This document shows, piece by piece, positions 26,727 to 35,427 of a stretch of DNA of 64,000 nucleotides; positions within the stretch are counted from its first letter, which is position 1, and every line of letters starts with the position of its first letter. The stretch is from Haloarcula sp. CBA1127. Lineage in GTDB: Archaea; Halobacteriota; Halobacteria; Halobacteriales; Haloarculaceae. Both the position numbers and the translations under genes were made by a program. Under the pieces are notes generated by a model. That model made no database searches. It had not been told where the DNA came from and worked only from the letters and a program-made list of their open reading frames with translations. The DNA is taken from the NCBI RefSeq assembly GCF_001485575.1, contig NZ_BCNB01000006.1, positions 620,001 to 684,000 on the forward strand, read 5' to 3'.

Positions 26727-27038
26727 GTGACGGTGGGGTCATCGAGCAGCGATAGCCCACCGCTGCCCCACCAGAGCGACACCGATAGATTACGACCGAC
26801 GGATGCCGGCCGATACCTCAACACGCTCGTGTTTGCGGTCCGCGGGCTCTGGACTGTGACGCTCCTCAGTGTCCGACCGGTCGCGTTCTGGGGAGCCGTA
26901 TTACTGCCGCTGTTGTATCTCCCGTCGCTCTACGGCGTCGGCACCGGACAGGATACGGCGCTGTTCCTCGAACTCGTTGCCTGGCACGTCGCTTCTATCG
27001 TTCTCGGACACGGGCATACGCCATTCTGGGGTCGATAA
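26727..27038 (+). CDS. small membrane protein of unknown function
   Basis: 103 residues from GTG 26727. A hydrophilic Ser/Pro/Asp-rich start of about 30 residues is followed by two or three hydrophobic segments (LVFAVRGLWTVTLLSV, FWGAVLLPLLYLPSLYG, ELVAWHVASIVLGHG). No family recognised. No ATG is available in frame, so the start is uncertain. Confidence 0.5.
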   Translation: MTVGSSSSDSPPLPHQSDTDRLRPTDAGRYLNTLVFAVRGLWTVTLLSVRPVAFWGAVLLPLLYLPSLYGVGTGQDTALFLELVAWHVASIVLGHGHTPFWGR

Positions 27039-27138
27039 CTCGACACACTCGGCCTCATTAGGGCGCTACGGCACACTGTCACACTTTCCCACTCCACTCG
27101 AAACAAAGGGGGTGTGGTGACAGTTCTCGTCCCTGAAA

Positions 27139-27876
27139 TCAGACAACGAAAATGCGCTCGTCAAGCCGCTCGGTGGCGGTTTCGGCCAGCGTCTTGAGAT
27201 TCACCGTATCCTCACGGTTGTACGACACCAGTGTTTCGAGTGCACCGTCTCGGCCCTGTTCGTGTTCCCGCCAGAGCCGTACCGCGTCCCGACCGGAAAT
27301 ATCCGGTCGGTCCCGCTCGATACCGATATCTTGCTCGACCTGTTTGAGTCCGCCGGAGAGGCCGATCTTCTTGCAGGTGTACATCAGGTCTAGATGCGGG
27401 CGGTCGAGGTTGACATCGAAGTTCGCTTCGAGGAAGGGCACGTCGAAGCGCTTGCCGTTGAACGTCACCAGCAGGTCCGCGCCGTCGAACGCGGCCCGAA
27501 GGTTCTCCGCAGTCAGGTCGTCACCGGCGATGAGCGTCTGTGTGTCCCCGTCCTGATGGAGGCTCACCGTCGTCACCTGGTTGCGGTCCTGGTCGAGTCC
27601 GGTCGTCTCGATGTCGAAGAAGCAGGCCCGCTCGCGGAAGGTCTCGTACAGCCGCCAGCGCTCGCTGCTGGGAAACGCATGGTCGAAGTAGGTAACGTCG
27701 GTCTCGGCGATCCGGTCCCGCCCCTCGTCGATGAACTGCTGGATCCGGTCGCCGCGCTGGCCGCCGACGACGGACGGTTCGAATTCGTCCCAGTGGGTGA
27801 CGCCCTGTTCCCAGATGGACTGCTCGGTCTTCTCCCCGACGCCGTCGGTACCGATGAAACTGTTCTCGACGCGCAC
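27139..27876 (-). CDS. RNase H-like 3'-5' exonuclease domain protein (YprB-like)
   Basis: 245 residues. The DEDD-type catalytic pattern is complete: FDIETTG (Asp and Glu) near 90, FNGKRFDVPFL near 140, and YNREDTVNL near 220. The N-terminal 80 residues carry an HhH-like or linker region (GVGEKTEQSIWEQGVTHWDEF), as in related proteins that bind DNA. Likely a single-strand nuclease in repair or RNA processing; the exact substrate is unknown. A zinc-ribbon microprotein lies 79 bp upstream on the same strand. Confidence 0.85.
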   Translation of the reverse strand: MRVENSFIGTDGVGEKTEQSIWEQGVTHWDEFEPSVVGGQRGDRIQQFIDEGRDRIAETDVTYFDHAFPSSERWRLYETFRERACFFDIETTGLDQDRNQVTTVSLHQDGDTQTLIAGDDLTAENLRAAFDGADLLVTFNGKRFDVPFLEANFDVNLDRPHLDLMYTCKKIGLSGGLKQVEQDIGIERDRPDISGRDAVRLWREHEQGRDGALETLVSYNREDTVNLKTLAETATERLDERIFVV

Positions 27877-27955
27877 GCTCTCGGGTACAGGTTGGGCTGT
27901 ATGTAAGCCCGTCGGTGCGCGTGACAGACGACCGGTACGTCATGTCCCACCCGTC

Positions 27956-28120
27956 CTAATGTCCACACATCGGAAGGATGCTGTCGTACACTGATTGACT
28001 TTCCACGGAGACGACGACTGTGCTATCGCAGCTATCACACACTGATTGGGGCCGGTCGAACGTCCGCTCACAGAACGGACAGACGAACCGTATCGGGTCC
28101 GGGGTTTCGGATAGGGTCAT
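27956..28120 (-). CDS. zinc-ribbon microprotein, 54 residues
   Basis: Found by reading the minus strand. ATG at 28120 and TAG at 27956-27958 bound 54 residues. The sequence has CPFC at 14-17 and CDSC at 28-31, the paired knuckles of a rubredoxin-like zinc ribbon, followed by an acidic tail and MCGH at the end. It precedes the RNase H-like exonuclease gene on the same strand. No function can be named; the Cys spacing is strong evidence that the frame is real. The rest of the 386-bp gap (28121-28262) shows nothing else. Confidence 0.72.
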   Translation of the reverse strand: MTLSETPDPIRFVCPFCERTFDRPQSVCDSCDSTVVVSVESQSVYDSILPMCGH

Positions 28121-28262
28121 GGCTTCGCAAGGAGTCCCGTATATGAGTAGCCACTCACTATGTGTATGCTACGCCCGCGATTCTGTTGCTACCTGTATAG
28201 TTGTCCTTGGTGCGTTGCTGACGAACGAAAGCCCAAAGCCGAGCGACGCCGCAGAGTCGTCC

Positions 28263-28637
28263 ATGACGACGTTTCTGCTCGCCACAAGCTCGGTTCACGT
28301 CACTGCGGCCGCCGCTGACTACCTCCAGCACCGGCTCGACCCGGCAGGTGATGACGATATCGTCGTGGTCGCGGTCCGCGACCCCGATGCCCCATCCCGC
28401 GATGCCGGTGATGCTGTCAATGTTGCCCGCTCGCGCCTCGCCGAATTCATGCCCGCAACGGAGACACGGGAAGGCGAGCCCGTGACCGAAATACTGGCGG
28501 CTGTCGACGAGCACGACCCGGACGAACTCCTCATCGGCCCACATCGCGGTTCCGACGACAGCGACGGTGTCGGGTCGACGCCCCGAAACCTCCTCGCCCG
28601 TGTTGACCGCCCTGTCATCGTCCTCCCGCTTCCCTAG
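28263..28637 (+). CDS. UspA-like nucleotide-binding protein
   Basis: 124 residues from ATG 28263 (MTTFLLATSSVHVTAAAADYL). The Rossmann-like alternation of strands (IVVVAVRDPD, ELLIGPHRGS, RPVIVLPLP) fits a universal stress protein, with a reduced ATP loop (GPHRGSDDSDGVGSTPRNLLARV). The frame is open upstream to 28020, but those residues are Cys/Ser-rich and atypical. The 3' end overlaps the convergent ParA-like gene by 4 nt. Confidence 0.65.
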   Translation: MTTFLLATSSVHVTAAAADYLQHRLDPAGDDDIVVVAVRDPDAPSRDAGDAVNVARSRLAEFMPATETREGEPVTEILAAVDEHDPDELLIGPHRGSDDSDGVGSTPRNLLARVDRPVIVLPLP

Positions 28638-29362
28638 CGGGAAAACAGGCTGTCGTCCTCGAAGGTCAGACCGAGGTCGATATCGAGCAGGTCCTCAGTC
28701 ATCGCGGCGACAGTCGGGGCGACATCCGATTCGGGGTCCGTCGCAAGTGGTCTGGGCGCGCCCGGTTCGATGTGTGGAACGGTGTGTGCCGCGTCTTCGA
28801 CGGATTCACCGCTATCGCCGTGCACGCGGGTGGCGACAATGGCCGATGCCGGCGCGCCGATGTCACGGAGTCGGCCTCGTTGCCTCGGAAACAGGTCGCT
28901 GCCGCGCTGGCTGGCCGGCACTATGAGCGCCCGCCGCTGTGCGGTCGTGGCAGCGGCGACGGCCTGATTCGACGCGATTGGTGGCACATCGAGCAGGACG
29001 TGGTCGAACCGGCCGGCCAACTCCTCGATAGCCTGTTCGAGCGTCTGTGCGCTCTCGGCTGACTTCGCGCGAGCGAGGCGCTCAAACGGCGCGTGGGCCG
29101 GACAGAGCGCGACCCGCCCATCGGCGTCGATATCCCACTCGAACAGCGCGTCGTCGACCGACACGTCGCCGACGGCTACCGCGGTCACGTCGGCATCGAG
29201 CCGCCCGTCGACGTACGTTGCCAGCCCCTGCGTGCCGAAGGCTGCGTCGACGACAGCGACGGACCGCCCACCCCGGGCCAGCGTCGCTGCTGTCTCGACT
29301 GTCAGCCTGGTTGTTCCAGCCCCACCAGTACACCCGACGAACGCGAGCGTCGAAACCCCCAT
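28634..29362 (-). CDS. ParA/MinD-like ATPase lacking the Walker A lysines
   Basis: 242 residues. The start LAFVGCTGGAGTTRLTVETA aligns with the deviant Walker A KGGxGKT of ParA/MinD, but both lysines are replaced (residues 10-18 read GCTGGAGTT). The switch Asp region VVDAAFGTQGLATY and the Walker B-like HVLLDVPP are retained. ATP binding may persist, but hydrolysis and the sandwich-dimer lysine contact are probably lost or altered. Alone, with no ParB partner nearby. A scaffold or positioning role is possible. Confidence 0.75.
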   Translation of the reverse strand: MGVSTLAFVGCTGGAGTTRLTVETAATLARGGRSVAVVDAAFGTQGLATYVDGRLDADVTAVAVGDVSVDDALFEWDIDADGRVALCPAHAPFERLARAKSAESAQTLEQAIEELAGRFDHVLLDVPPIASNQAVAAATTAQRRALIVPASQRGSDLFPRQRGRLRDIGAPASAIVATRVHGDSGESVEDAAHTVPHIEPGAPRPLATDPESDVAPTVAAMTEDLLDIDLGLTFEDDSLFSR

Positions 29363-29404
29363 GCGTCGCTGTTGGCGTATCTTTCGATAAAAGGATACGG
29401 AATG

Positions 29405-29833
29405 TTACGCCTGTTCGGCCACGATGTCCGACTCGATGGCGTCCAGTTCGTCGTCAGAGAGGTCGGGGCGGTCGTTGACCAGCACGTGAACCGGTCGGCC
29501 GCCGTCGTCCTCGAACCGCGGGATAATGTGGCCATGGACGTGGGGGACCTCCTGACCGGCCACCTCGCCGTTGTTGAACGCGACCGTGCTGGCGGGGGCG
29601 TCGACAGCAGACTCGACGGCGGGGACGAGTTCGTGCAGGGTCGACATGACCGCACTCGCCACGTCGGCGGGCGTGTCGTTCAGCCGCTCGTGGTGGTCCT
29701 TCGGGATAACGAGCGTATGGCCTGGCGAGAGGGGATTGGCGTCCAGAAACGCCAGCACGGTGTCGTCCTCGTAGACGGTGCGGCCGGGGATGTCGCCGGC
29801 GACGATCTGACAGAAGATGCAGTCCTCGCTCAT
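29405..29833 (-). CDS. HIT-family nucleotide hydrolase
   Basis: 142 residues. CIFCQIVAGDIPG opens the protein (the CxxC zinc pair), and the histidine triad HVHGHIIPR is near 98-106. Members hydrolyse AMP-NH2-type adenylates or dinucleoside polyphosphates. The next gene upstream on the same strand, a uracil-DNA glycosylase, starts 35 bp before, suggesting co-transcription. Confidence 0.93.
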   Translation of the reverse strand: MSEDCIFCQIVAGDIPGRTVYEDDTVLAFLDANPLSPGHTLVIPKDHHERLNDTPADVASAVMSTLHELVPAVESAVDAPASTVAFNNGEVAGQEVPHVHGHIIPRFEDDGGRPVHVLVNDRPDLSDDELDAIESDIVAEQA

Positions 29834-29867
29834 AGTCCTCCCTGTGTCCGGCGGTCACAAGAAGGTT

Positions 29868-30491
29868 CTAGGTGTCGCCGACGCCAGCGACCGCGTCCGT
29901 GATAGCATCGACGTACGTCTCGCGGTCGTAGCCCAGCCGCGAGAGCCAGACTTCCTGATACGATGGGTGGAGCAGCGGGACCACGGGCACGCCCAGCGCC
30001 TCGCTTCGGCGGGGGTCGAGCACGCTATCGAGGAAGCCGTCGAGGGCTGCGTCGTCCAGCGCCAGCACTGTCTTCGTCGCGTGTTTCCCGGTCGTCACGA
30101 CCGCTGTCGGCTCGATTGCTTCGACTTCCTCGACGAGGAAGGGCCGGCAGTTCGCCAGTTCCGCATCGGTCGGGTCGCGGTTCTCCGGCGGGTGGCACTT
30201 TACGGCGTTTGTGTAGTAGCAGTCGCCGTGGCCGAACCCGGCGTCGGCGAGCACCTGCCGGATTTTCCGGCCGGAACGCCGCGAGGTATATGCCATTCCG
30301 GTCAGGTTGCCGCCCTGCCAGTGCTCGGCCTCGGGGTCACCCTCGGCGGGGGCTTCCCCGACGACGACGAGGTCAGCGTCCAGCGGACCGTTGCCCCACG
30401 AGATACAGGTCCGGCTCTCAGCGAGTGCGGGGCAGCGCCGGCAGTCCTCAGCGAGGGCGTTTCGCTCCGCCTCGTCCGGGAACGTTGGCAC
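29868..30491 (-). CDS. uracil-DNA glycosylase, family 4/5-like with [4Fe-4S] cysteines
   Basis: 207 residues from GTG 30491; the frame extends to ATG 30587 but the added part lacks family features. Cluster cysteines are CRRC near the start and C-x15-C later (KCHPPENRDPTDAELANC), as in family 4. Motif 1 reads GEAPAEGD and is followed by WQGGNLTGMAYTSRRSG, which resembles family 5 (GGNRTG...SG) more than family 4. The second catalytic region is LLHPSY. It removes uracil from DNA; the mixed motifs leave the subclass open. Paired with the HIT gene. Confidence 0.85.
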   Translation of the reverse strand: MPTFPDEAERNALAEDCRRCPALAESRTCISWGNGPLDADLVVVGEAPAEGDPEAEHWQGGNLTGMAYTSRRSGRKIRQVLADAGFGHGDCYYTNAVKCHPPENRDPTDAELANCRPFLVEEVEAIEPTAVVTTGKHATKTVLALDDAALDGFLDSVLDPRRSEALGVPVVPLLHPSYQEVWLSRLGYDRETYVDAITDAVAGVGDT

Positions 30492-30591
30492 ATGCGATGT
30501 GAGGGCTGTGCGTGGCAAATCGGTGGCGGTACCGACGTACTGTCTGGGCCACCACAAGACGTTTATCGCCGGTGGCCGCTCCAGCATCTGT

Positions 30592-30783
30592 ATGCCCTCC
30601 TACGAGTACCGCACTATCGAGGTCGACAGTGATGTCATGATCGCCGGACTTGGCGGCGAGGTCACGCCGCCGGTCGAGCAACTGAACGAACTCGGAGCCG
30701 AGGGGTGGCATGTCGCCGCTCCGCTCACGGACAAGACCGGCGAGACGGTCAGCTTGCTCCTCCAGCGTGAGCGCGAGCGCTGA
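30592..30783 (+). CDS. DUF4177 domain protein
   Basis: 63 residues from ATG 30592 (YEYRTIEVDSD...LNELGAEGWHVAAPL), the characteristic DUF4177 layout with a conserved E-GW motif and a final strand (VSLLLQRER). No biochemical role is established. It lies 52 bp upstream of ileS on the same strand and may be read through into it. Confidence 0.82.
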   Translation: MPSYEYRTIEVDSDVMIAGLGGEVTPPVEQLNELGAEGWHVAAPLTDKTGETVSLLLQRERER

Positions 30784-30835
30784 ACGGCACACATACAACC
30801 GATTGTCCTTTATTGGAGGCGGCGAATGTGCCGGT

Positions 30836-33800
30836 ATGGAACGTTTCGCCGCTGTCGATGACCAGTACGACCCCGACGCCGTCGAGGACGGCGTCTTCGA
30901 GTACTGGGACGATGTCGACGCCTACGAGCAGACGAAGGCCCACCGGGCCGACGGCGAGGACTACTTCTTCGTTGACGGGCCGCCCTACACCTCCGGCGCG
31001 GCCCACATGGGGACGACGTGGAACAAGACCCTGAAGGACTGTTACATCCGCTACCTGCGGATGCAGGGCTACAACGTCACCGACCGGCCGGGCTATGACA
31101 TGCACGGCCTCCCCATCGAGACGAAAGTCGAGGAGCGCCTCGACTTCGAGAACAAGAAAGACATCGAGCAGTTCGGTGAGGAGAACTTCATCGAGGAGTG
31201 CAAAGACTTCGCCGAGGAGCAACTCGAAGGCCTCCAGACGGACTTTCAGGACTTCGGCGTCTGGATGGACTGGGATGACCCATACAAGACGGTCAACCCG
31301 GAGTATATGGAGGCCGCCTGGTGGGGCTTCCAGCAGGCCCACGAGCGCGACCTCGTCGAACAGGGCCAGCGCTCCATCAACCAGTGCCCGCGCTGTGAGA
31401 CCGGCATTGCCAACAACGAGGTTGAGTACCACGATGTCGGCAAGCCGTCGATTTACGTGAAATTCCCCCTGGCAGAACAGGAGGGTAGTCTGGTCATCTG
31501 GACGACGACCCCGTGGACTATCGTCGCCAACACCTTCGTCGCCGCCGACGGCGACCTCGAATACGTGGGCGTCGACGCCGTGAAAGACAGCGCGGACTCG
31601 TCCGCGAAGCGGAGCGGCGAAGCCGCGGAGCGCGACACCGAACGCCTCTATCTCGCCGAGGCCTGCGTCGAGGACGTGCTGAAGGCCGGCCGGTACGACG
31701 ACTACGAGGTCGTCGAGACGCTGTCCGGCGAGGAGATGGTCGGCTGGGAGTACGACCACCCGCTGGCCGAGGAAGTGCCAGACCACGCCCAGGGCGAGGG
31801 CTCCGGGCAGGTGTACACCGCCGACTACGTCGAGGCCGACCGAACTGGGCTCGTCCACTCCGCGCCCGGCCACGGTGAGGAGGACTTCGAGCGCGGACAG
31901 GAACTTGATCTCGAAATCTTCTGTCCGGTCGGGAGCGACGGCGTTTACACCGACGCCGCGGGCAAGTACGCCGGCACCTTCGTCCGTGACGCCAACGACG
32001 AGGTTATCGACGACCTCGACGACAACGGCGTCCTGCTCTCCAGTGAATCTGGCCACACCGTCCGCGAGGGGCAGTGCTGGCGCTGTGACACCGACATCGT
32101 TCGCATCGTCACGGACCAGTGGTTCATCACGGTCACCGACATCAAGGACGAACTGCTGGCGAACATCGAGGACAGCGAGTGGTATCCGCAGTGGGCGCGG
32201 GACAACCGCTTCCGTGACTTCGTCGAGGACGCGCCGGACTGGAACGTCTCGCGGCAGCGCTACTGGGGCATCCCCATCCCGATTTGGCTTCCTGAAGACT
32301 GGAGCGGTGACATGGACGACGCCATCGTCGTCGGCGACCGCGAGGAACTCGCCGAGCGAGTCGACCAAGACATCGACCCAGAGAGCGTCGACCTACACAA
32401 AGGCACGGTCGACGACCTCACCATCACTGAGGACGGCACGACCTACAGCCGCGTCGGCGACGTGTTCGACGTGTGGCTCGACTCCTCCGTCGCGACATGG
32501 GGGACCGTCAACTACCCCGAGCAGACCGAGGACTTCGATGACCTGTGGCCCGCCGACCTCATCATGGAGGCCCACGACCAGACCCGCGGCTGGTTCTGGT
32601 CTCAGCTGGGTATGAGCACCGCCGCGACCGGCGAAATCCCGTACAAGCAGGTGCTGATGCACGGCTACGCCAATATGCCCGATGGCCGCGGGATGTCCAA
32701 GTCCAAGGGCGTCCTCATCGACCCCCACGAGGTCATCGAGAAGCACGGCCGCGACCCGATGCGGCTGTTCCTGTTGTCGGTGACCGCGCAGGGCGAGGAC
32801 ATGAACTTCTCGTGGGAGGAGACCGCCGAGATGCAGCGCCGGCTGAACATCCTCTGGAACGTCGCCCGGTTCCCGCTGCCGTATATGCGCGCCGACGACT
32901 TCGACCCCGAGGAAACAACCGTCGAGGACCTCCGCGACGACCTCGAACTCGTCGACGAGTGGGTGCTCTCCCGACTCCAGAGCGTGACCGAGGCGATGAC
33001 CGACTCGATGGAGGACTTCGAGAACGACAAGGCGGTCGACGAACTGCTTGAGTTCGTCGTCGAGGACGTCTCCCGGTTCTACATTCAGGTCGTCCGCGAG
33101 CGGATGTGGGAGGAAGAGGATAGCGCCTCGAAGCAGGCGGCATACGCCACGCTCTACCGCGTGCTCGAATCCGTGGCCGCGCTGTTTGCTCCATTCACGC
33201 CGTTCGTCGCGGAGCAGGTGTACGGCGCGCTCACCGGCGACGCCGGCCACCCGACGGTCCACATGTGTGACTGGCCCGAGGTCGACGCCGACCTGCACGA
33301 CCCGGCGCTCGAACGCGAAATCGAAGTCGTCCGCGAAGTCGAGGAAGCGGGCTCGAACGCCCGCCAGCAGGCCGAACGCAAGCTCCGCTGGCCCGTCACC
33401 CGCGTCGTCGTCGACGTGGACAGCGACGACGTGGCCGACGCCGTTCGCGCTCAGGAGGCTATCATCGCCGACCGGCTTAACGCCCGCGCCGTCGAGGTTG
33501 TTGGCGCTGACGACGAGTGGGGAGAACTCCAGTACTCCGCCGAGGCCGACATGAGCGAACTCGGCCCGGCCTTCGGTGACGACGCCGGAAGGGTAATGAA
33601 CGCGCTCAATGAGGCGCGCGTCACCGAGCAGTCGCTCGATACCCTCCAAGGCACAGTGAGCGACGCGCTCGGCGAGAACGTTGACCTCACCGAGGAGATG
33701 GTCGAGTTCCGCCGCGAGACGCCCGAGGGCGTTACCGGAACGGAGTTCACGGCACTCGACGGCGGCGGCGTCGTCTACGTCGACACCACGCTCACTGAGG

Positions 33801-34081
33801 ACATCGAGAGCGAGGGGTACGCCCGCGAGGTCATCCGCCGGGTTCAGGAGATGCGCAAGGACCTCGAACTAGACATCGAGGCCCGCATTGTCGTAGACCT
33901 CGACATAGATGATGAGGGGGTCTCCGAACTAGTGCGACGACATGAAGACCTCATCAAAGAGGAGGTGCGTGCTGACGAGTTAGATGGCGTCGAAGATGGC
34001 CATCGCAAAACCTGGGAGGTTGAGGGTGTAGAGATGGATATTGCGATTGCACCGGTGGCTGCTGCCGAAGCGTCTGATTAG
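30836..34081 (+). CDS. ileS: isoleucyl-tRNA synthetase (archaeal/eukaryal type), 3' end mosaic
   Basis: 1081 residues from ATG 30836. The HIGH motif is HMGT (after PPYTSGAA), and the KMSKS motif is GMSKSKG. The editing domain lies between them and the long anticodon-binding region follows. The last ~75 residues (from about 33850) show a visible drop in GC3 compared with the rest. The segment 33851-34053 is repeated at 34249-34451, so the 3' end has probably been replaced by recombination. The duplicated product is 82 percent identical over 68 residues (counted by eye). The gene remains in frame to TAG. Confidence 0.96.
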   Translation: MERFAAVDDQYDPDAVEDGVFEYWDDVDAYEQTKAHRADGEDYFFVDGPPYTSGAAHMGTTWNKTLKDCYIRYLRMQGYNVTDRPGYDMHGLPIETKVEERLDFENKKDIEQFGEENFIEECKDFAEEQLEGLQTDFQDFGVWMDWDDPYKTVNPEYMEAAWWGFQQAHERDLVEQGQRSINQCPRCETGIANNEVEYHDVGKPSIYVKFPLAEQEGSLVIWTTTPWTIVANTFVAADGDLEYVGVDAVKDSADSSAKRSGEAAERDTERLYLAEACVEDVLKAGRYDDYEVVETLSGEEMVGWEYDHPLAEEVPDHAQGEGSGQVYTADYVEADRTGLVHSAPGHGEEDFERGQELDLEIFCPVGSDGVYTDAAGKYAGTFVRDANDEVIDDLDDNGVLLSSESGHTVREGQCWRCDTDIVRIVTDQWFITVTDIKDELLANIEDSEWYPQWARDNRFRDFVEDAPDWNVSRQRYWGIPIPIWLPEDWSGDMDDAIVVGDREELAERVDQDIDPESVDLHKGTVDDLTITEDGTTYSRVGDVFDVWLDSSVATWGTVNYPEQTEDFDDLWPADLIMEAHDQTRGWFWSQLGMSTAATGEIPYKQVLMHGYANMPDGRGMSKSKGVLIDPHEVIEKHGRDPMRLFLLSVTAQGEDMNFSWEETAEMQRRLNILWNVARFPLPYMRADDFDPEETTVEDLRDDLELVDEWVLSRLQSVTEAMTDSMEDFENDKAVDELLEFVVEDVSRFYIQVVRERMWEEEDSASKQAAYATLYRVLESVAALFAPFTPFVAEQVYGALTGDAGHPTVHMCDWPEVDADLHDPALEREIEVVREVEEAGSNARQQAERKLRWPVTRVVVDVDSDDVADAVRAQEAIIADRLNARAVEVVGADDEWGELQYSAEADMSELGPAFGDDAGRVMNALNEARVTEQSLDTLQGTVSDALGENVDLTEEMVEFRRETPEGVTGTEFTALDGGGVVYVDTTLTEDIESEGYAREVIRRVQEMRKDLELDIEARIVVDLDIDDEGVSELVRRHEDLIKEEVRADELDGVEDGHRKTWEVEGVEMDIAIAPVAAAEASD

Positions 34082-34139
34082 GACAGCACGCGACCAACGG
34101 GAGCGTGCTGCTTTTTCGCCCACGTTTTTCGAGTCGACC

Positions 34140-34195
34140 GGGACCGAAGGTCCCGCTGACCATGCGAACGGGCGCTTTGCGCCCGTGAGCAGAGA
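34140..34195 (+). repeat. two-hairpin repeat module shared with the element before leuS
   Basis: GGGACCGAAGGTCCC and ACGGGCG...CGCCCGT hairpins, with the string ACCATGCGAACGGGCG between them and GTGAGCAGAGA after. The same order occurs at 20204-20259, inside the third arm of the 304-bp element. Only the hairpin loops and a few linker bases differ. Confidence 0.85.
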
Positions 34196-34227
34196 GTGGT
34201 TCGCGAGTATCGCGAGCGGACCCGACG

Positions 34228-34500
34228 ATGAAAAAGGTGGCAGCCGAGATGCGCAAGGACCTCGAACTGGACATCGAGGCGCGCATTGTCGTGGATCTGG
34301 CAATCGATGACAAGCGCGTGGATTCGCTTGTCAGAGAGCACGAAGCACTGATTAAAGAGGAGGTCCGGGCTGATGAACTCAGCGGCGTTGAGGACGGCCA
34401 CCGCAAGACGTGGGACGTCGAAGGAACTGATATGGAGATTGCGATTGCGCCGTGCGAGGCCGACCAGCGGGAGGCCTCGGAACAAGCGGGCGGCGACTAA
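34228..34500 (+). pseudogene. duplicated, diverged ileS 3' fragment
   Basis: An open frame of 90 codons from ATG 34228 whose residues from about 8 onward align with the IleRS C-terminus (RKDLELDIEARIVVDL, KEEVRADEL, VEDGHRKTW). At the DNA level 34249-34451 matches 33851-34053 with a fixed 398-bp offset. No catalytic part is present, so it is an orphan gene end. The left junction carries the box ACCCGACG-AT-GAAAAAG-GTGGCAGCCG, shared with the argF duplication. The intact frame means it could still be translated. Confidence 0.85.
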
Positions 34501-34572
34501 AAGGAACCGCGAGCCGTGGCGGCTGCCGAAGCGTCGGAGTCCCTCCCTCGCTAGAGGGGAAGAAAGTAGCAA

Positions 34573-35427
34573 CTACAACTGGTCTGCGACGACGGGTGCG
34601 GCGCTGACCTCGCTGACGGCGCGTTCGAGTGTGTCCGTCCCGTAGACGGCTTCGACGCCGGCGCTGTTGAGCTTCGTCAGGGCATTGCTAGCGAGCATCG
34701 GGTGGACGCAACTGACGAACACACGCTGGGCATCGCGGTCACCGAGGACGCTGACGGATTTGCTCATTGTCGACCCAGTGGCGATGATGTCATCGACAAG
34801 GACCACGTCCCGGCCCTCGACCGGCGCGTCGCTGGGGCTGATCTCGATGTCGCCGGTGTCGTAGTCTCGGTCCTTCTCGAAGAAGTCCGTCTCACCCTCG
34901 CCGTATGCATCCCGGACCGTCGTTGCAAGGGCGATTGCGCCTTCGTCGGGCGAGAGAAAGAGCGGGTCCCGCAGGTCCGCAGGCAGTGGGTCGGAGAGAA
35001 CACTCGCGGCGTCGACGTTGGTAGCTGGCACGTCGAAGAAGTCACAGACGGCCGGCTCGTGGGGGTTCACCGTCAGCACGCGGTCGGTTCCCGTCGAGAT
35101 GGCGCGGGCCATCGCCCGCGAGGACACCGGCTCACCGGGCTTGAACGCCTCGTCCTGGCGGGCGTAACCCATGTACGGAATGACGGTGATGACCTCGCTC
35201 GCGCCGCTTTCGCGGGCCGCGTCCTGCAACTGGAGCAATTGTAGGTGCGCGTCGCTGTCGACGGTCGACGCGACAACGACCGCCCGCTCGTCGGCGACCG
35301 CGTCTGGGACCCGGACGACGTGCTCACCGTCGGGGAACCGTTCGTACTCGACCCGTCCCAGCCGCTCGCCAGTCGCCTCGGCGAGGGTCGCCGCGAACGC
35401 CTGCGTGTCCGCCCCGGGGATAATCAT
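34573..35427 (-). CDS. prs: ribose-phosphate pyrophosphokinase
   Basis: Makes PRPP from ribose 5-phosphate and ATP for purine, pyrimidine, His and Trp synthesis. 284 residues, the short archaeal form. The PRPP-binding loop is VVLVDDIIATGSTMSKS near 205-220. Other conserved blocks are FPDGEHVVRVPD near 31 and PYMGYARQDEAFKPGEP near 85. Its 3' end faces the duplicated ileS fragment. Single gene with its own AT-rich upstream region (35428-35663). Confidence 0.94.
   Translation of the reverse strand: MIIPGADTQAFAATLAEATGERLGRVEYERFPDGEHVVRVPDAVADERAVVVASTVDSDAHLQLLQLQDAARESGASEVITVIPYMGYARQDEAFKPGEPVSSRAMARAISTGTDRVLTVNPHEPAVCDFFDVPATNVDAASVLSDPLPADLRDPLFLSPDEGAIALATTVRDAYGEGETDFFEKDRDYDTGDIEISPSDAPVEGRDVVLVDDIIATGSTMSKSVSVLGDRDAQRVFVSCVHPMLASNALTKLNSAGVEAVYGTDTLERAVSEVSAAPVVADQL

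Noticed and set aside
28020-28262. Longer N-terminus for the UspA-like protein
   Set aside because: The upstream residues are Cys/Ser-rich and unlike halophile proteins, and they overlap the zinc-ribbon gene on the other strand.
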